Source: a virus | Length of the DNA stretch: 20,389 nt | Reading direction: 5' to 3' (one strand) | IMG/VR virus record: IMGVR_UViG_3300038425_000003 | Coordinates: 1 to 20,389 of that record | In this document: positions 5,557 through 13,770 of the stretch, piece after piece | Position numbering within the stretch: position 1 is the first letter of the stretch | How the letters are laid out: each line of letters begins with the position of its first letter | Notes under the pieces: generated by a model | What the model was told of the DNA's origin: nothing | The model's database searches: none | Seen by the model: the letters and a program-made list of their open reading frames with translations, nothing else | Translations under genes and position numbers: made by a program

Positions 5557-6051
5557 CTACGAGTACATCATTGGTCCCACAGCATTCAAGCTACCATCGA
5601 AATCGACAGCAAACATTTGTACAGATCGCGCATTTGCCGTTTTGTTCACACTCCCACCATTGCGCACATTTGAAGGCCATGCGAACGAATGACCGCCAAT
5701 CGCATCTTGCGTGATCCTGAAAACGATTATAGATGGACCGATATTCCCATTGATAAATGTTGAGCTTGTTACGGTTGTGGATAAAGTGATTCCAAGTTCC
5801 AACCCCTTGCTTGCATCAAAAACAGGAGTTGCGCTCGGAGTTACCAGCACGATCCCTGTAGAAATTATCCCGGTGATGCTGCCAGCAGTGAGCGTACCGC
5901 CGATAGTGACATTACCGCTGATGGTCAAAGCGGGAATGGTTTGCAGGCCATTAAGAAACTGGTCCAGCAATGCCCAGCCTGCATTAGTGGGGAGGCCCCA
6001 TTGATTCGATCCTATCGCGGGTTGAGGAAATCCTAAACTTGTCGTCGGCAT
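5557..6051 (-). CDS. Small fibre/tail accessory protein sharing the fibre module (164 aa)
   Basis: The open frame extends to 6081, but AGGAGG lies four bases before the ATG at 6051 (MPTTSLGFPQP), so I start there. Residues about 10-40 (PAIGSNQWGLPTNAGWALLD) look like the N-terminal 'P..gs..WG...n.n...ld' part of tail proteins, followed by an NVTIGGTLTAGSITG beta repeat. Residues about 74-163 parallel the middle module of the preceding fibre: TPVFDA, FRITQDAIGGHSFAWPS, SVQMFAVDFDGSLNAVGPMM. This is a paralogous segment, suggesting duplication or exchange between adsorption genes. It lacks the gp53-like tip of its neighbour. It may be a short fibre, a fibre chaperone or an adaptor for the large tailspike that follows. 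Confidence 0.75.
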   Translation of the reverse strand: MPTTSLGFPQPAIGSNQWGLPTNAGWALLDQFLNGLQTIPALTISGNVTIGGTLTAGSITGIISTGIVLVTPSATPVFDASKGLELGITLSTTVTSSTFINGNIGPSIIVFRITQDAIGGHSFAWPSNVRNGGSVNKTANARSVQMFAVDFDGSLNAVGPMMYS

Positions 6052-6059
6052 GAATCCTC

Positions 6060-6992
6060 CTAAAATCCTACTGCAATCCACGAGGCTGCATCATTTCCGC
6101 CTGAACATCCTATGTAAAAACCACTTACAGAAGTTGACGATGCAGTAATAGGGGATTCTCCACCGCTATTGTTTGAACCAGGAACGACAACGGCAAATGA
6201 AGAAAAATACGGAGAGAAATTTACGAAAGCATTTGAAGATGATACCGTTCCCCATTGAATCATAAATGATCCAACCCATGAAGGGAATTTCACATATCCA
6301 TTCGTTGTGGCGCTGTAAGAAAAACCACCTGTAAGCGCGGAAATCAATCCTTTTACCCAGCTTGTAGTAGCAATCCTTTGCGTAGAATCCGAGCTGCTTG
6401 GAGGATTCGGAGCAAATATTCCATTGTTGCTAATCATCGGCGAGACAGCCCGCACAGTTCCACTCAAGTCTGCTCTGAAAAGCATCACGCTCACGGATGC
6501 CGCCGCCGTGTCCGGCTGCAAGGCTCCAACAAAAGATGACGGCCACGAAACTGTTCTACTGCCTACCGAATCTTGCACAAAATAAAACGCAAGCAACTGA
6601 CCGGGCGTTATTCCGATGATCGACGATGCGGTAATGTTTCCCGAAAGTGTCATCTGAAATCCGTTGTTATTCGTCGCATTAAACGCAGGAGTGGGCGAGT
6701 AGGCAACGGATATGATGTTAGTAGCGAAATCGGATTCGGTCACCACGTTTGCTAGTACAGATGCAAGTAATGCCACAGATGAATCGCTATTCGTATATCC
6801 CTTTGTGGCGAGCATCTGACCGAAGGCTGCGATAAATGTCGATACCTGATAGTAGAACTTGTTCATCGTTGCCGATGGCGCAAGGCTTCCCGTTGTCACG
6901 CCTCCAAGACGCTGAGTGTCGGCGAGGTATTCCGCGTCCGTCTCCTGATTAAGCGATGATGGGTTCCATTGCTCGAAATTCGTTGTCGCCAT
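6060..6992 (-). CDS. Tail fibre with gp53-like C-terminal domain (310 aa)
   Basis: This is probably a receptor-binding fibre. The N-terminal ~65 residues would attach to the baseplate. Residues about 94-188 form a beta module with FYFVQDSVGSRTVSWPS and VMLFRADLSGTVRAVSP. A linker with DSTQRIATTSWVKG (about 203-215) is the common fibre motif 'd.s..iATTaFV'. The C-terminus begins NGYVKFPSWVGSFMIQWG (231-248) and ends in GNDAASWIAVGF, which is the pattern of gp53-like putative fibre tip domains ('GY.k.P....iiqWG ... w.aiG'). GGAG precedes the ATG by six bases. Receptor and host cannot be deduced from sequence alone. Confidence 0.8.
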   Translation of the reverse strand: MATTNFEQWNPSSLNQETDAEYLADTQRLGGVTTGSLAPSATMNKFYYQVSTFIAAFGQMLATKGYTNSDSSVALLASVLANVVTESDFATNIISVAYSPTPAFNATNNNGFQMTLSGNITASSIIGITPGQLLAFYFVQDSVGSRTVSWPSSFVGALQPDTAAASVSVMLFRADLSGTVRAVSPMISNNGIFAPNPPSSSDSTQRIATTSWVKGLISALTGGFSYSATTNGYVKFPSWVGSFMIQWGTVSSSNAFVNFSPYFSSFAVVVPGSNNSGGESPITASSTSVSGFYIGCSGGNDAASWIAVGF

Positions 6993-6994
6993 GA

Positions 6995-7627
6995 CTAGCT
7001 CCAGTGGCCGGTATCGTATCCGGCGATAAATGCGTTGTTTTCATCGTACCCGAAGAATGGAAGAGTTCCGAATACGAAAACATATTCCACTGCTTCCGTC
7101 CTTGGAATGATGTAACCGTTTACAATCAAGTCTTGGATGATTGAAGAGAATACACCCGTTAAAGTGATTGTACAGGTCATATTTTGATTATCAAATATGA
7201 CGATTATTCCACTTGAAAACAGTTGTTTCCATATAACATAAAGCTCGTCTTGCGTTCCTTGCCATTGATTGTTAGCAATAGTCGCCTTGATAACCAGTCT
7301 ATATGTCGTATCATCCAATATCGGACTCACGCCGCCTGATGGCTGAAACGACACTGTTCTTGAAACTCCGGCGATAGAGCCGAGAATATCTGATTGAACG
7401 CCTGCGGCATAATCCAGATCAAACGCCTCAGTCATGGTCCCATTGCAGTTCATCACATCCACGAATAGCTGAATCGAAGATGCAAGATTTGCATTAAAGT
7501 TGGGAGCCATTTTGTATTCAGAAGTTACGAGATTCAGGTAATAGTAGGGTGACATGGCATAGATCGGCCCTGTATCGGCAACGCCGTACTTTCCAGACCC
7601 GTATCCGCTTTGTGAATATAGAGGCAT
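6995..7627 (-). CDS. DUF2612 baseplate protein (210 aa)
   Basis: This gene occupies the position of P2 gene I/Mu gp48, next to the J-like gene, and its sequence fits DUF2612. It has an N-terminal YYYLNLVTSEYKMAPNFNAN segment ('Y..lit.qy...p.f...'), then FDLDYAAGVQSDILGSIAGV ('fdld.AvG.QLd.lG..vG.sR'), DDTTYRLVIKATIANNQWQG ('dd..YR.li.aki..n.wdGt'), and a beta-rich C-terminal part with GYIIPRTEAVEYVFVFGTLP ('g.l.P.pagV......'). These matches are strong. The family is known from phage tails and is thought to complete the wedge and connect fibres. Length is typical. It is followed by the fibre genes after only three bases. Confidence 0.82.
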   Translation of the reverse strand: MPLYSQSGYGSGKYGVADTGPIYAMSPYYYLNLVTSEYKMAPNFNANLASSIQLFVDVMNCNGTMTEAFDLDYAAGVQSDILGSIAGVSRTVSFQPSGGVSPILDDTTYRLVIKATIANNQWQGTQDELYVIWKQLFSSGIIVIFDNQNMTCTITLTGVFSSIIQDLIVNGYIIPRTEAVEYVFVFGTLPFFGYDENNAFIAGYDTGHWS

Positions 7628-8871
7628 TAGGCTTGGCTCACAATGACGTTAGCGGAGATTCCCTGAGCCACTTGATAGTAGTTCAAAGAAATGTTTGTTG
7701 TGCCGGATGGTGAGGACGATAGTCCGGTAAAGAGTGATGTTATCGAAAACTGAGGATTGAGCAGACTCGGCATGACGGACTGCGCAACTGAATAAAGCGA
7801 TGAAAATGTAACCGTCTCGCCTATCTGCAAATTGTTGAGATAGGTCACAATCGCGCTTTGAACCAAACTCAAAACTGCGCTCGTGTAGCCCGTCAGTCCA
7901 TGCAAAACCATCGTGACGTAAATCGGGACGTAGGTTGGCCGCTGAAATCCAATCGTCATGATCGTGCCGGTATTTGGATCGGTCACTGGAATGCTTGTTG
8001 AACCCGCTGTGGAATCAGGATTCGTATAGACTCCAAGTCCGCGCTTTTGGAAAATGGCCGTCGCTACTGCAAGGTCAGTGCCGCCTTCCACAACCATGCT
8101 GATGCTGTGCGGCGGGTTGCCCCAAAAGTCGATGGACGCTGTGGGATTCTCGATCGAGCTTCCCGGCCCACTATCGGGCGTTGGCGTTCCTGTAGCGTAG
8201 CGCGTGACGCCTGAGACGGCTGCTATGGCCGCGATGGTAGCAGCAAGCCGCGTAAGAGATGGCGCAGCCACAGAAAGAGCCTGACGCGCCCGGAGTTGCG
8301 AATCTGCCTCTGTCGGAGAACCCGGCAAAGCGGCGCTCGGATTCGTTGCGCCGGTCCATCCCGCCGTGGTGCCGCCTGACATTGTAGTGATGGTTCCCGC
8401 CGCCGCTTGGATTGATCCCGCCGTTTGGCAGGTTGCGGAGACAATCACATTGCCTCCGCTGGGAATGGTGATCGGCGAAGGTAGCGCCCATGCATAGCCC
8501 TGAGAATCGGTCACAACGCCATTTGTGATAGGTGTGGTTGGAACACCTGAAACTAGGATCGGAGCAGTTGAGAACGTCGCCACAAGTCGCGCTATGCCGT
8601 TCATCTTGACGATGCTATCGAGGTCACTGCCGACAGCCGAGAGCGGCGAGCGGGCGTTGTAGGCAAGCTGAGATCCAAGATTGCAGTCGTAAGCCGCAAG
8701 CGCGTCAATTGAAAGTTCCTGATATTTCGCCGTGTCTGTGCCGAGATAGACCACTTGCGGATAGATCGCCTGATATTGAGAAATCCGCCATGCGAGAATA
8801 CTGGCATAGCTGGGAATCACCATCCCGGCTACGGGGTCAATGTACGGGGCGACATACGCAGGCGTGGTCAT
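7627..8871 (-). CDS. Baseplate J-like protein (414 aa)
   Basis: This is the main wedge protein of the baseplate periphery (P2 gpJ/T4 gp6 type). Signature regions include an N-terminal YASILAWRISQYQAIYP helix and an SAVGSDLDSIVKMNGIAR segment in which 'G..LD..a...gi.R' is conserved. A beta domain (residues about 100-180) is followed by EADSQLRARQALSVAAPSLT ('tde.lR.R......') with TRLAATIAAIAAVSGVTRY after it, and SISMVVEGGTDLAVATAIFQ ('v.v.gg....va.ai'). The C-terminal part is more variable. It starts with an ATG overlapping the wedge gene stop (ATGA) and ends with a TAATG overlap into the next gene, so translation is probably coupled. Confidence 0.82.
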   Translation of the reverse strand: MTTPAYVAPYIDPVAGMVIPSYASILAWRISQYQAIYPQVVYLGTDTAKYQELSIDALAAYDCNLGSQLAYNARSPLSAVGSDLDSIVKMNGIARLVATFSTAPILVSGVPTTPITNGVVTDSQGYAWALPSPITIPSGGNVIVSATCQTAGSIQAAAGTITTMSGGTTAGWTGATNPSAALPGSPTEADSQLRARQALSVAAPSLTRLAATIAAIAAVSGVTRYATGTPTPDSGPGSSIENPTASIDFWGNPPHSISMVVEGGTDLAVATAIFQKRGLGVYTNPDSTAGSTSIPVTDPNTGTIMTIGFQRPTYVPIYVTMVLHGLTGYTSAVLSLVQSAIVTYLNNLQIGETVTFSSLYSVAQSVMPSLLNPQFSITSLFTGLSSSPSGTTNISLNYYQVAQGISANVIVSQA

Positions 8872-9275
8872 TGGCTAATCACCTGGGCGCTCGATCCGGG
8901 CGCGTTCGTTACTATGATTGTACCGAATTGAGTTTGCACGGAGGCGCGAAACGTGGAGGCCGCCGTCGCGGTATTGTTGTAGAACGTAAAATCAACAATT
9001 CTTTGCACATACGGACAGCCAAGAATCGTCTGCTGAATGATGAGCATGACCCCGGCCTGATTCGTGGGAGCGCCCGATGCGCCGATAAGCGATTGGAAGA
9101 GCGGAAATCCGATTGAGAGATTCTCCCACCACTCCCCCAAGAGCAGGCGAAGTGTGGTGTAGACGATCTGTGCAACCGCGTCAATATCTGTCAAAAAGAC
9201 AGGTCCATTCGGTCCCTCAATAGGATCGTTGTTCGCGTCATTCTGTTGCACCATGATTGTCGGCGTGGTACTCAT
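8868..9275 (-). CDS. Baseplate wedge protein, GPW/gp25-like (135 aa)
   Basis: This protein is predicted to form the inner wedge that anchors the sheath. FLTDIDAVAQIVYTTLRLLL, GEWWENLSIGFPLFQSLIG, TNQAGVMLIIQQTILGCPYV and QRIVDF follow the gp25/W-like sequence order: N-terminal 'd.d.v.Q.i...L.t..GEw..n...G.p', then a helix and '..i......p.V..i..f'. The C-terminus is a beta segment (FRASVQTQFGTIIVTN). Two ATG codons are adjacent (9278 and 9275). The second has the better spacing from GAGG and forms a TGATG coupling with the spike gene stop. It sits between spike and J-like protein, as in P2- and Pam3-like baseplates. Confidence 0.75.
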   Translation of the reverse strand: MSTTPTIMVQQNDANNDPIEGPNGPVFLTDIDAVAQIVYTTLRLLLGEWWENLSIGFPLFQSLIGASGAPTNQAGVMLIIQQTILGCPYVQRIVDFTFYNNTATAASTFRASVQTQFGTIIVTNAPGSSAQVISQ

Positions 9276-9961
9276 CATTGCCCCTCTACGACTGTTGTAA
9301 TGCTGTTAAGTGGTGGAAGTGGACCCGCATATCCTTTGCTTTGCAAAAATGGCAGAATGTCCGTTGTCCAGTAAAGCAGGAAATTGTTCGTCATCAATGC
9401 CGCCGCGCTCCCTCCGTCGCCAATCTGTACAGACGGAGCAACAATCTTCACAGCGGACCCGGTAAGCGTGATTGCAACCGTTCCATCGTCCGAGCGCAAT
9501 TGTGCGCTGGAAGTCGAATAGTTCGCAAGAACGCGGGTTTGATTGCGCAGCCCGAAATGAGCCTTTGCGTCGCCGATGTCGTGCCGGTATAGTTTTCCGT
9601 CAGGCTGCTGTTGTACGCCTCCGGACTGCCACCATAGGTCAAAAGCCATATCCGAGAAAACGAGATCGCATTCGTCTCCCGGCTGTATCGGAAACGTCAG
9701 GCTGAATCCGCCGCCGCACGGTAGCACAATCGGCACATCGTCAAGGATGGGAAGTGTAGTAGGGGTCAGCACGGCATTCACGCGCATGAGTTCTTTGATT
9801 GCGGGCTGGACAGAAACCACTTGCCGTCCAGCATCAAAAGAAACCACAATCGCGGGAATAGACACGCGCAAATCGCACTCGAATTGGTGGAGCGCCTGGT
9901 CTATCGGAGCAGTCTGAATGCCGAGCCGCTGCTGAATCGGAATCATTACGTTAGTGGCCAA
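9275..9961 (-). CDS. Gp138-like membrane-puncturing spike (228 aa, TTG start)
   Basis: This protein would form the needle under the hub that breaches the outer membrane. The N-terminal OB-type region matches the Gp138 family: RVSIPAIVVSFDAGRQVVSV, then LPILDDVPIVLPCGGGFSLT followed by FPIQPGDECDLVF, then FDLWWQSGG and YRHDIGDAKAHFGL, in which 'p.GGgfsltfPi..GDe...vf.d...d.W...G' and 'R.HDl.Da' are conserved. The C-terminal part is a short repetitive beta stretch; I see no His-x-His iron-binding tip. The open frame could begin at a GTG at 9988, but GGAGG (9973-9969) is seven bases before TTG 9961, whereas the first ATG (9946) is too far. I therefore choose TTG, overlapping the hub gene. Confidence 0.78.
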   Translation of the reverse strand: MATNVMIPIQQRLGIQTAPIDQALHQFECDLRVSIPAIVVSFDAGRQVVSVQPAIKELMRVNAVLTPTTLPILDDVPIVLPCGGGFSLTFPIQPGDECDLVFSDMAFDLWWQSGGVQQQPDGKLYRHDIGDAKAHFGLRNQTRVLANYSTSSAQLRSDDGTVAITLTGSAVKIVAPSVQIGDGGSAAALMTNNFLLYWTTDILPFLQSKGYAGPLPPLNSITTVVEGQ

Positions 9962-11015
9962 CGGGTGACCTCCGATCCATTTCCACACCGCCTACGCTCT
10001 CGGTGATGAAATTCAGCATTCCATTCGTTGACGTAAGCGCGACAATCTCCGTTTCCCACTGATTGCCCCGGCTGTCACCGCGAAACTGCAAGCCGTTTAC
10101 CAGATAGTTGCCATTCGCGTCTAGCAGCGGTTGCCAGTTTGGAGGCTGATACTCCATCTGCCGGATGATTGAACTGGCGATATTGATTTGCATAGGCGGA
10201 TTCTGTACGCGCAAGCGCGGGTCAAGCGTCACGACCAGATTCACGCCAGACGCGCCGGTATGCGAATCATAAGTTTGCTGAGGGACGCCTAGAATCCCGC
10301 TTGTGCTGGTATAGGTAATCGTCGCATCCGAGTTTGTGTCTTCCATGCGCGTGATTACAACTCCATTAGACCCATACCACGATTGCAGGTTGTTCGCCGC
10401 CGAAACCTCATTGATGTACTTGATTGGATCGCCAAAGACAGGGCGAGCGCGGGGAAGTTGCGTCTGCGAAATCTTGTCTACCGCCGCCATGGTTGCTTGA
10501 GTCGATGGATCAATCGGAATCGGCACGGTTGCGCCCGCGCACATATTCGCAATGAGCGCAGCCTGGGTCATCTTCGCATTGCCGCGCATCGATGCGAAAT
10601 TTCCAATCGTGTTTGCAAGCCCGGTATAGCACATCAGAGTAACTTTGGAATCCACCACGTCCGGGCGCTCGTAGTATGCCGCGTAGACTGTCCCTGCAAA
10701 GATGATTCCGTATGGTCCGGCCTGATAGCCCGCCGACAGTTCAACCGTGGAACCTTGCCCCAAAAGAAACTTTTGCGCTTGATCCGCACTGAGATTGTAA
10801 AGTTCGATCTTTGCGGTCCAGCAAGTGCCATGCGCCATATAGCCCACGAGATTGGCCTCAAAGACAATGCGCATTGTCTCTGGAGTCCAGCCCGTCTCGC
10901 CCATAGATTGTGGCAAGGGAGTTTTGCCAGTCGCATCAGGTACTCCGGTAATGACAAGACTCCACTTCTGCCCGAAGTTGGGAATCTGCGAGACGTTATT
11001 GAATTGAGTGGTCAT
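9951..11015 (-). CDS. Baseplate hub protein (354 aa)
   Basis: This is predicted to be the central hub that joins tube and spike, equivalent to T4 gp27 or Mu gp44. It shows the typical series: ANLVGYMAHGTCWTAKIELYNL (a first beta domain with 'i.lyNLs....'), VELSAGYQAGPYGIIFAGTV ('v.l.AGY....g.iF.G.i'), a second domain with VTLMCYTGLANTIG, a helical linker, and a late GILGVPQQT / VVTLDPRLRVQNPPMQINI region with the 'G.PQqt....v.v...LdP.l..g..v.i' pattern. Its ATG overlaps the plug gene stop. The stop TAA (9953-9951) lies inside the N-terminal part of the spike gene. Motif spacing and position support the call; sequence divergence prevents naming a closer homologue. Confidence 0.75.
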   Translation of the reverse strand: MTTQFNNVSQIPNFGQKWSLVITGVPDATGKTPLPQSMGETGWTPETMRIVFEANLVGYMAHGTCWTAKIELYNLSADQAQKFLLGQGSTVELSAGYQAGPYGIIFAGTVYAAYYERPDVVDSKVTLMCYTGLANTIGNFASMRGNAKMTQAALIANMCAGATVPIPIDPSTQATMAAVDKISQTQLPRARPVFGDPIKYINEVSAANNLQSWYGSNGVVITRMEDTNSDATITYTSTSGILGVPQQTYDSHTGASGVNLVVTLDPRLRVQNPPMQINIASSIIRQMEYQPPNWQPLLDANGNYLVNGLQFRGDSRGNQWETEIVALTSTNGMLNFITESVGGVEMDRRSPVGH

Positions 11016-11350
11016 GAGGCTGTATCATCCCAAAGCAATAGAAACCCGGTCCCAAGCTCTGTATCTGTCGGGTAATCGTCAGCAACCATGCCGAGATTGA
11101 TTACATAGGCACTGCCGATCTTCATGTATGCCTGTTGCGCCAAAAGGTTCGCGGCTGGCCACGCGCCGGTGATGAGCGGAACGCTGGAAAGAAGAAGATT
11201 GTTTTGCGCATCCGAAATGCTCATCAGCCAGTATTGCGCCATTTCGCTAAAAGTGATTGCCAGATTCAAGCGCAGCACGGCCCCATCAACATTCAGCGCA
11301 ACGCTGAGTTGCTGATTTGGTGCGTTCGTCAATGGGATAATTTGCGCCAC
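11012..11350 (-). CDS. Baseplate plug protein, Pam3-gp18-like (112 aa)
   Basis: This is a small beta protein beginning IIPLTNAPNQQLSVALNV, where the 'I-P-L-x-N-x-P-N-Q' opening is the mark of the phage baseplate plug family. It continues with LRLNLAITFSEMAQYWLMSI and ends with an acidic YPTDTELGTGFLLLWDD segment, again typical ('lG..l.L.Y'). In cyanophage Pam3 the equivalent protein closes the baseplate hub. The start is a GTG at 11350 that overlaps the upstream TAG (TAGTG), with GGTGG upstream. The stop overlaps the hub gene start as ATGA. The size matches the family's usual ~100-110 aa. Confidence 0.75.
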   Translation of the reverse strand: MAQIIPLTNAPNQQLSVALNVDGAVLRLNLAITFSEMAQYWLMSISDAQNNLLLSSVPLITGAWPAANLLAQQAYMKIGSAYVINLGMVADDYPTDTELGTGFLLLWDDTAS

Positions 11351-12213
11351 TAGATTCCACCGCCTACGTTATTGCTTGACCAATTTCCAGCGCCCTGCAA
11401 AATCGCATTGATCGAATCTTGTGACAATGTTGGAACTTCGTTTTGCGAGGTCACGCCCGCCGGAACCGGTGTTATCGCTGTCTGGCCAATTGTCGTGCTT
11501 GTCGTGGTTTGATTCCTTGCGCTAACCGTTGCGGTCGCCACGGTGAAAAGATTCAATTGCCGCAATTCCAGCGTGCCGCGCAGACCATAGCGATACTTCA
11601 CCGTCTCATCAGGCGTGAAATCCACGATGAACATATTCTGATACGTCTTGAGGCGCGTGGTCACTGTCAGCGGAACCCGCGCACTCCGTAGGTTATCAAT
11701 CGTCTGAAAACAGGCGACTGATTTTGAGGCGTTACCTACCCAGCTTGGATTACCTCCCGGCGCGTAATCTGGCAGTACATCGGTCATTAGAATATCGAGC
11801 GTCAAATGCGCGGGTTCCAAGACAATATGATCGCTGTAGTTTGCGCCGTCCTGAATCGGATGCTCCGTTGCGCGCGCGTGTTGCGAATGCGACGCGCGCA
11901 TGACTCCATCGAAGACAAGCATCAGTGGTACGGCATTCGCGGGCGTTGCCGTGCTTTGCGTTACGGCCCCTGGCGCGGGCGTAGATGATCCTTGCGATGT
12001 TACATAGGCCGCTGGCACGGTCAGCATGACCATTGCGGGCTGTGACCACTGCGGAGGACGGAACTGCGTATCAAGGCCGTTCACAACGCCCAGTGCGGAG
12101 TTTAGGCGTCCGGCAAGCGCGGCCTTTTCTTTCGCGGATTCGGCATAAACGACAATTGCGCCCGCTCCCGTGATGAGAGTCGAGGAGAACGCCGGTAGTG
12201 AGATTCCGCCCAT
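11350..12213 (-). CDS. Dit-like baseplate/tail protein (287 aa)
   Basis: This protein probably forms the ring linking the tail tube to the baseplate hub. The central region (about residues 98-222) has the pattern seen in Dit-like N-terminal domains of contractile tails. It includes LMLVFDGVMRASHS, then HPIQDGANYSDHIVLEPAHL, in which 'HP(v/i)..G....SDH(i/v)...p..l.l' is characteristic, and later ARVPLTVTTRLKTYQNMFIV, in which 'v.t....y.nM.i' is characteristic. The C-terminal ~60 residues are Ser/Thr/Asn-rich and probably flexible (NQTTTSTTIGQTAI). The ATG follows a GGGGGA site overlapping the tape measure stop. Its stop TAG overlaps the next GTG start by one base. The role follows from position directly after the tape measure and from the motif match. 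Confidence 0.72.
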   Translation of the reverse strand: MGGISLPAFSSTLITGAGAIVVYAESAKEKAALAGRLNSALGVVNGLDTQFRPPQWSQPAMVMLTVPAAYVTSQGSSTPAPGAVTQSTATPANAVPLMLVFDGVMRASHSQHARATEHPIQDGANYSDHIVLEPAHLTLDILMTDVLPDYAPGGNPSWVGNASKSVACFQTIDNLRSARVPLTVTTRLKTYQNMFIVDFTPDETVKYRYGLRGTLELRQLNLFTVATATVSARNQTTTSTTIGQTAITPVPAGVTSQNEVPTLSQDSINAILQGAGNWSSNNVGGGI

Positions 12214-13770
12214 TTATCCCCCCGCGTATGCGCCGTTGGTTGCCAAAATCTGATGACTCATGTGCATCTTGAGCGCATCGCTGACGCCTGTCTTGATTGC
12301 CTTTGTATGCTGCTCAGGGGTCATGGACGGCGCGGATTGAATCACGATGGTCCCGATTGTGATACCCCCGGCCTGCTCAACCTTGCGAACGTAATCATCA
12401 GGCGATTGCGTCCTAAATCCGCCGTATTCTGCGAGCGTGTCATGCACGTTTCCGCCATGCTTCAAAAGCAACTGTGCAAGATACTTCTCTCCGCCTGCTA
12501 AATTCTGCGCTGCGTTATAGGGATCAACTCCAAGCATTTTAGCTGTGCCTGGCATAAGCTGCATCATGCCGATAGCGCCAGAAGTTGGATTGATGATCGT
12601 CTTTCCGCTTGCGTCTATCTGTCTTCCGTCAGATTCGATCAGCGCAACGCCCCTAACAAGGCGCTGGAAATCCTGATTACTGTAAGCAGATGGAGGAACA
12701 TTGATTCTCATCTCGCTTTGCAATGCGCCGCCGCTAGGAGATTCAAACTTGTCACCATAAAAACTGCCTGGGAGCAAAGAAGCGCCAATATCCTGAAACC
12801 CGTGCGCTGCTACAAGCGATTGATCCCTCGCCGCCTCCAGTTGTTTATATGCATTCTTGTATTGATCTGGACTCCCGTCCAACGCCCAGGCTGCTTTACC
12901 AATATCCCATACTGCTCCGATACTTCCAGTCACCACTTTTTCAAGACCGATGACGGCCTTGATTCCCTCTCCCACCCAGAAAACTACATGAGAAACAGAC
13001 CGCGCGAAGCTCTCAAAGTCTGCGCTCTTCTTGTTGATTGAATCATCACCTGAAATCGTTCCGATAAAATTATCAAAGTCTACCGATAAATCAAGGAACA
13101 TTCCGCCCGTCTTCTTGAGAATGTCGTAAGTCTGCTCAAGCACCGGAACTAGATTATCGACAATCTCCTCAGACCAGCGCGGCATATTCTGGAGAACAAA
13201 ATCATTCATCCGCTCAAGCTGAAGCAGTATTCCGCCCTGCCCGAAACCGAGTTTTTCAAGAAGATCGGAAGCGAATTTCATGCCGAAGTATTCGCCCTTG
13301 AGTTTCAGGCGGTCAATCTGATGATGAACGTCTTGAATGTCCTGCATCTTCTGTTCAAAATCAGGTCCAAGTACACCATTCAGTTTTACTTGGTCATTGA
13401 TTAGCTCAGCAAAATAACTCTTCATTTGAGCCGTGCCGTTGAACACATCTTCGAGCGAAACGCCCATCGTATCGAGCGCCATTGTCATAGCGCGATACTG
13501 TTGCACGGTCATCATGTTTTGCATCGCGTGCTGTTTCATCATGAGATCGGCGCGGCCTAATTTATCTATGTAGGAGACGACGCCAAAACCAACCGATGCA
13601 AATGCAGTCGTACCGGCAACTTGAAACGCAAGCATCTTGCCCGCCATCGCTCCGACAGATGATGCAACCATCTTTTCAGAACCGGCAAGCGTGGAAGCAA
13701 ATTTATCGAAAGATGCTTTATCGACATTCGCGGAGAGGCTGACCAGATAACTTTTGATCGTATCGGCCAT
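12214..13770 (-). CDS. Tape measure protein with lytic transglycosylase domain (518 aa)
   Basis: This protein sets tail length and is ejected at infection. The N-terminal two thirds are mostly helical with two hydrophobic stretches (about residues 40-68 and 260-292). The C-terminal part, about residues 365-455, is a soluble lytic transglycosylase domain. The catalytic Glu is in GVALIESDG (E379), followed by SGAIGMMQLMPGTAKMLGV (the G-x-x-Q-x-M-P-x-T-A motif), then a NLAGGEKYLAQLL helix and the AEYGG motif. This activity would cut peptidoglycan during DNA delivery. AGGAGG lies eight bases before the ATG, which directly abuts the chaperone extension stop. At 518 aa it is short for a myophage; at roughly 0.15 nm per residue the tail would be under about 80 nm. 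Confidence 0.88.
   Translation of the reverse strand: MADTIKSYLVSLSANVDKASFDKFASTLAGSEKMVASSVGAMAGKMLAFQVAGTTAFASVGFGVVSYIDKLGRADLMMKQHAMQNMMTVQQYRAMTMALDTMGVSLEDVFNGTAQMKSYFAELINDQVKLNGVLGPDFEQKMQDIQDVHHQIDRLKLKGEYFGMKFASDLLEKLGFGQGGILLQLERMNDFVLQNMPRWSEEIVDNLVPVLEQTYDILKKTGGMFLDLSVDFDNFIGTISGDDSINKKSADFESFARSVSHVVFWVGEGIKAVIGLEKVVTGSIGAVWDIGKAAWALDGSPDQYKNAYKQLEAARDQSLVAAHGFQDIGASLLPGSFYGDKFESPSGGALQSEMRINVPPSAYSNQDFQRLVRGVALIESDGRQIDASGKTIINPTSGAIGMMQLMPGTAKMLGVDPYNAAQNLAGGEKYLAQLLLKHGGNVHDTLAEYGGFRTQSPDDYVRKVEQAGGITIGTIVIQSAPSMTPEQHTKAIKTGVSDALKMHMSHQILATNGAYAGG

Noticed and set aside
10383-11075. Plus-strand frame of 230 aa opposite the hub gene
   Set aside because: It is Arg/Cys/His-rich, typical of antisense frames, and the minus strand has hub motifs.
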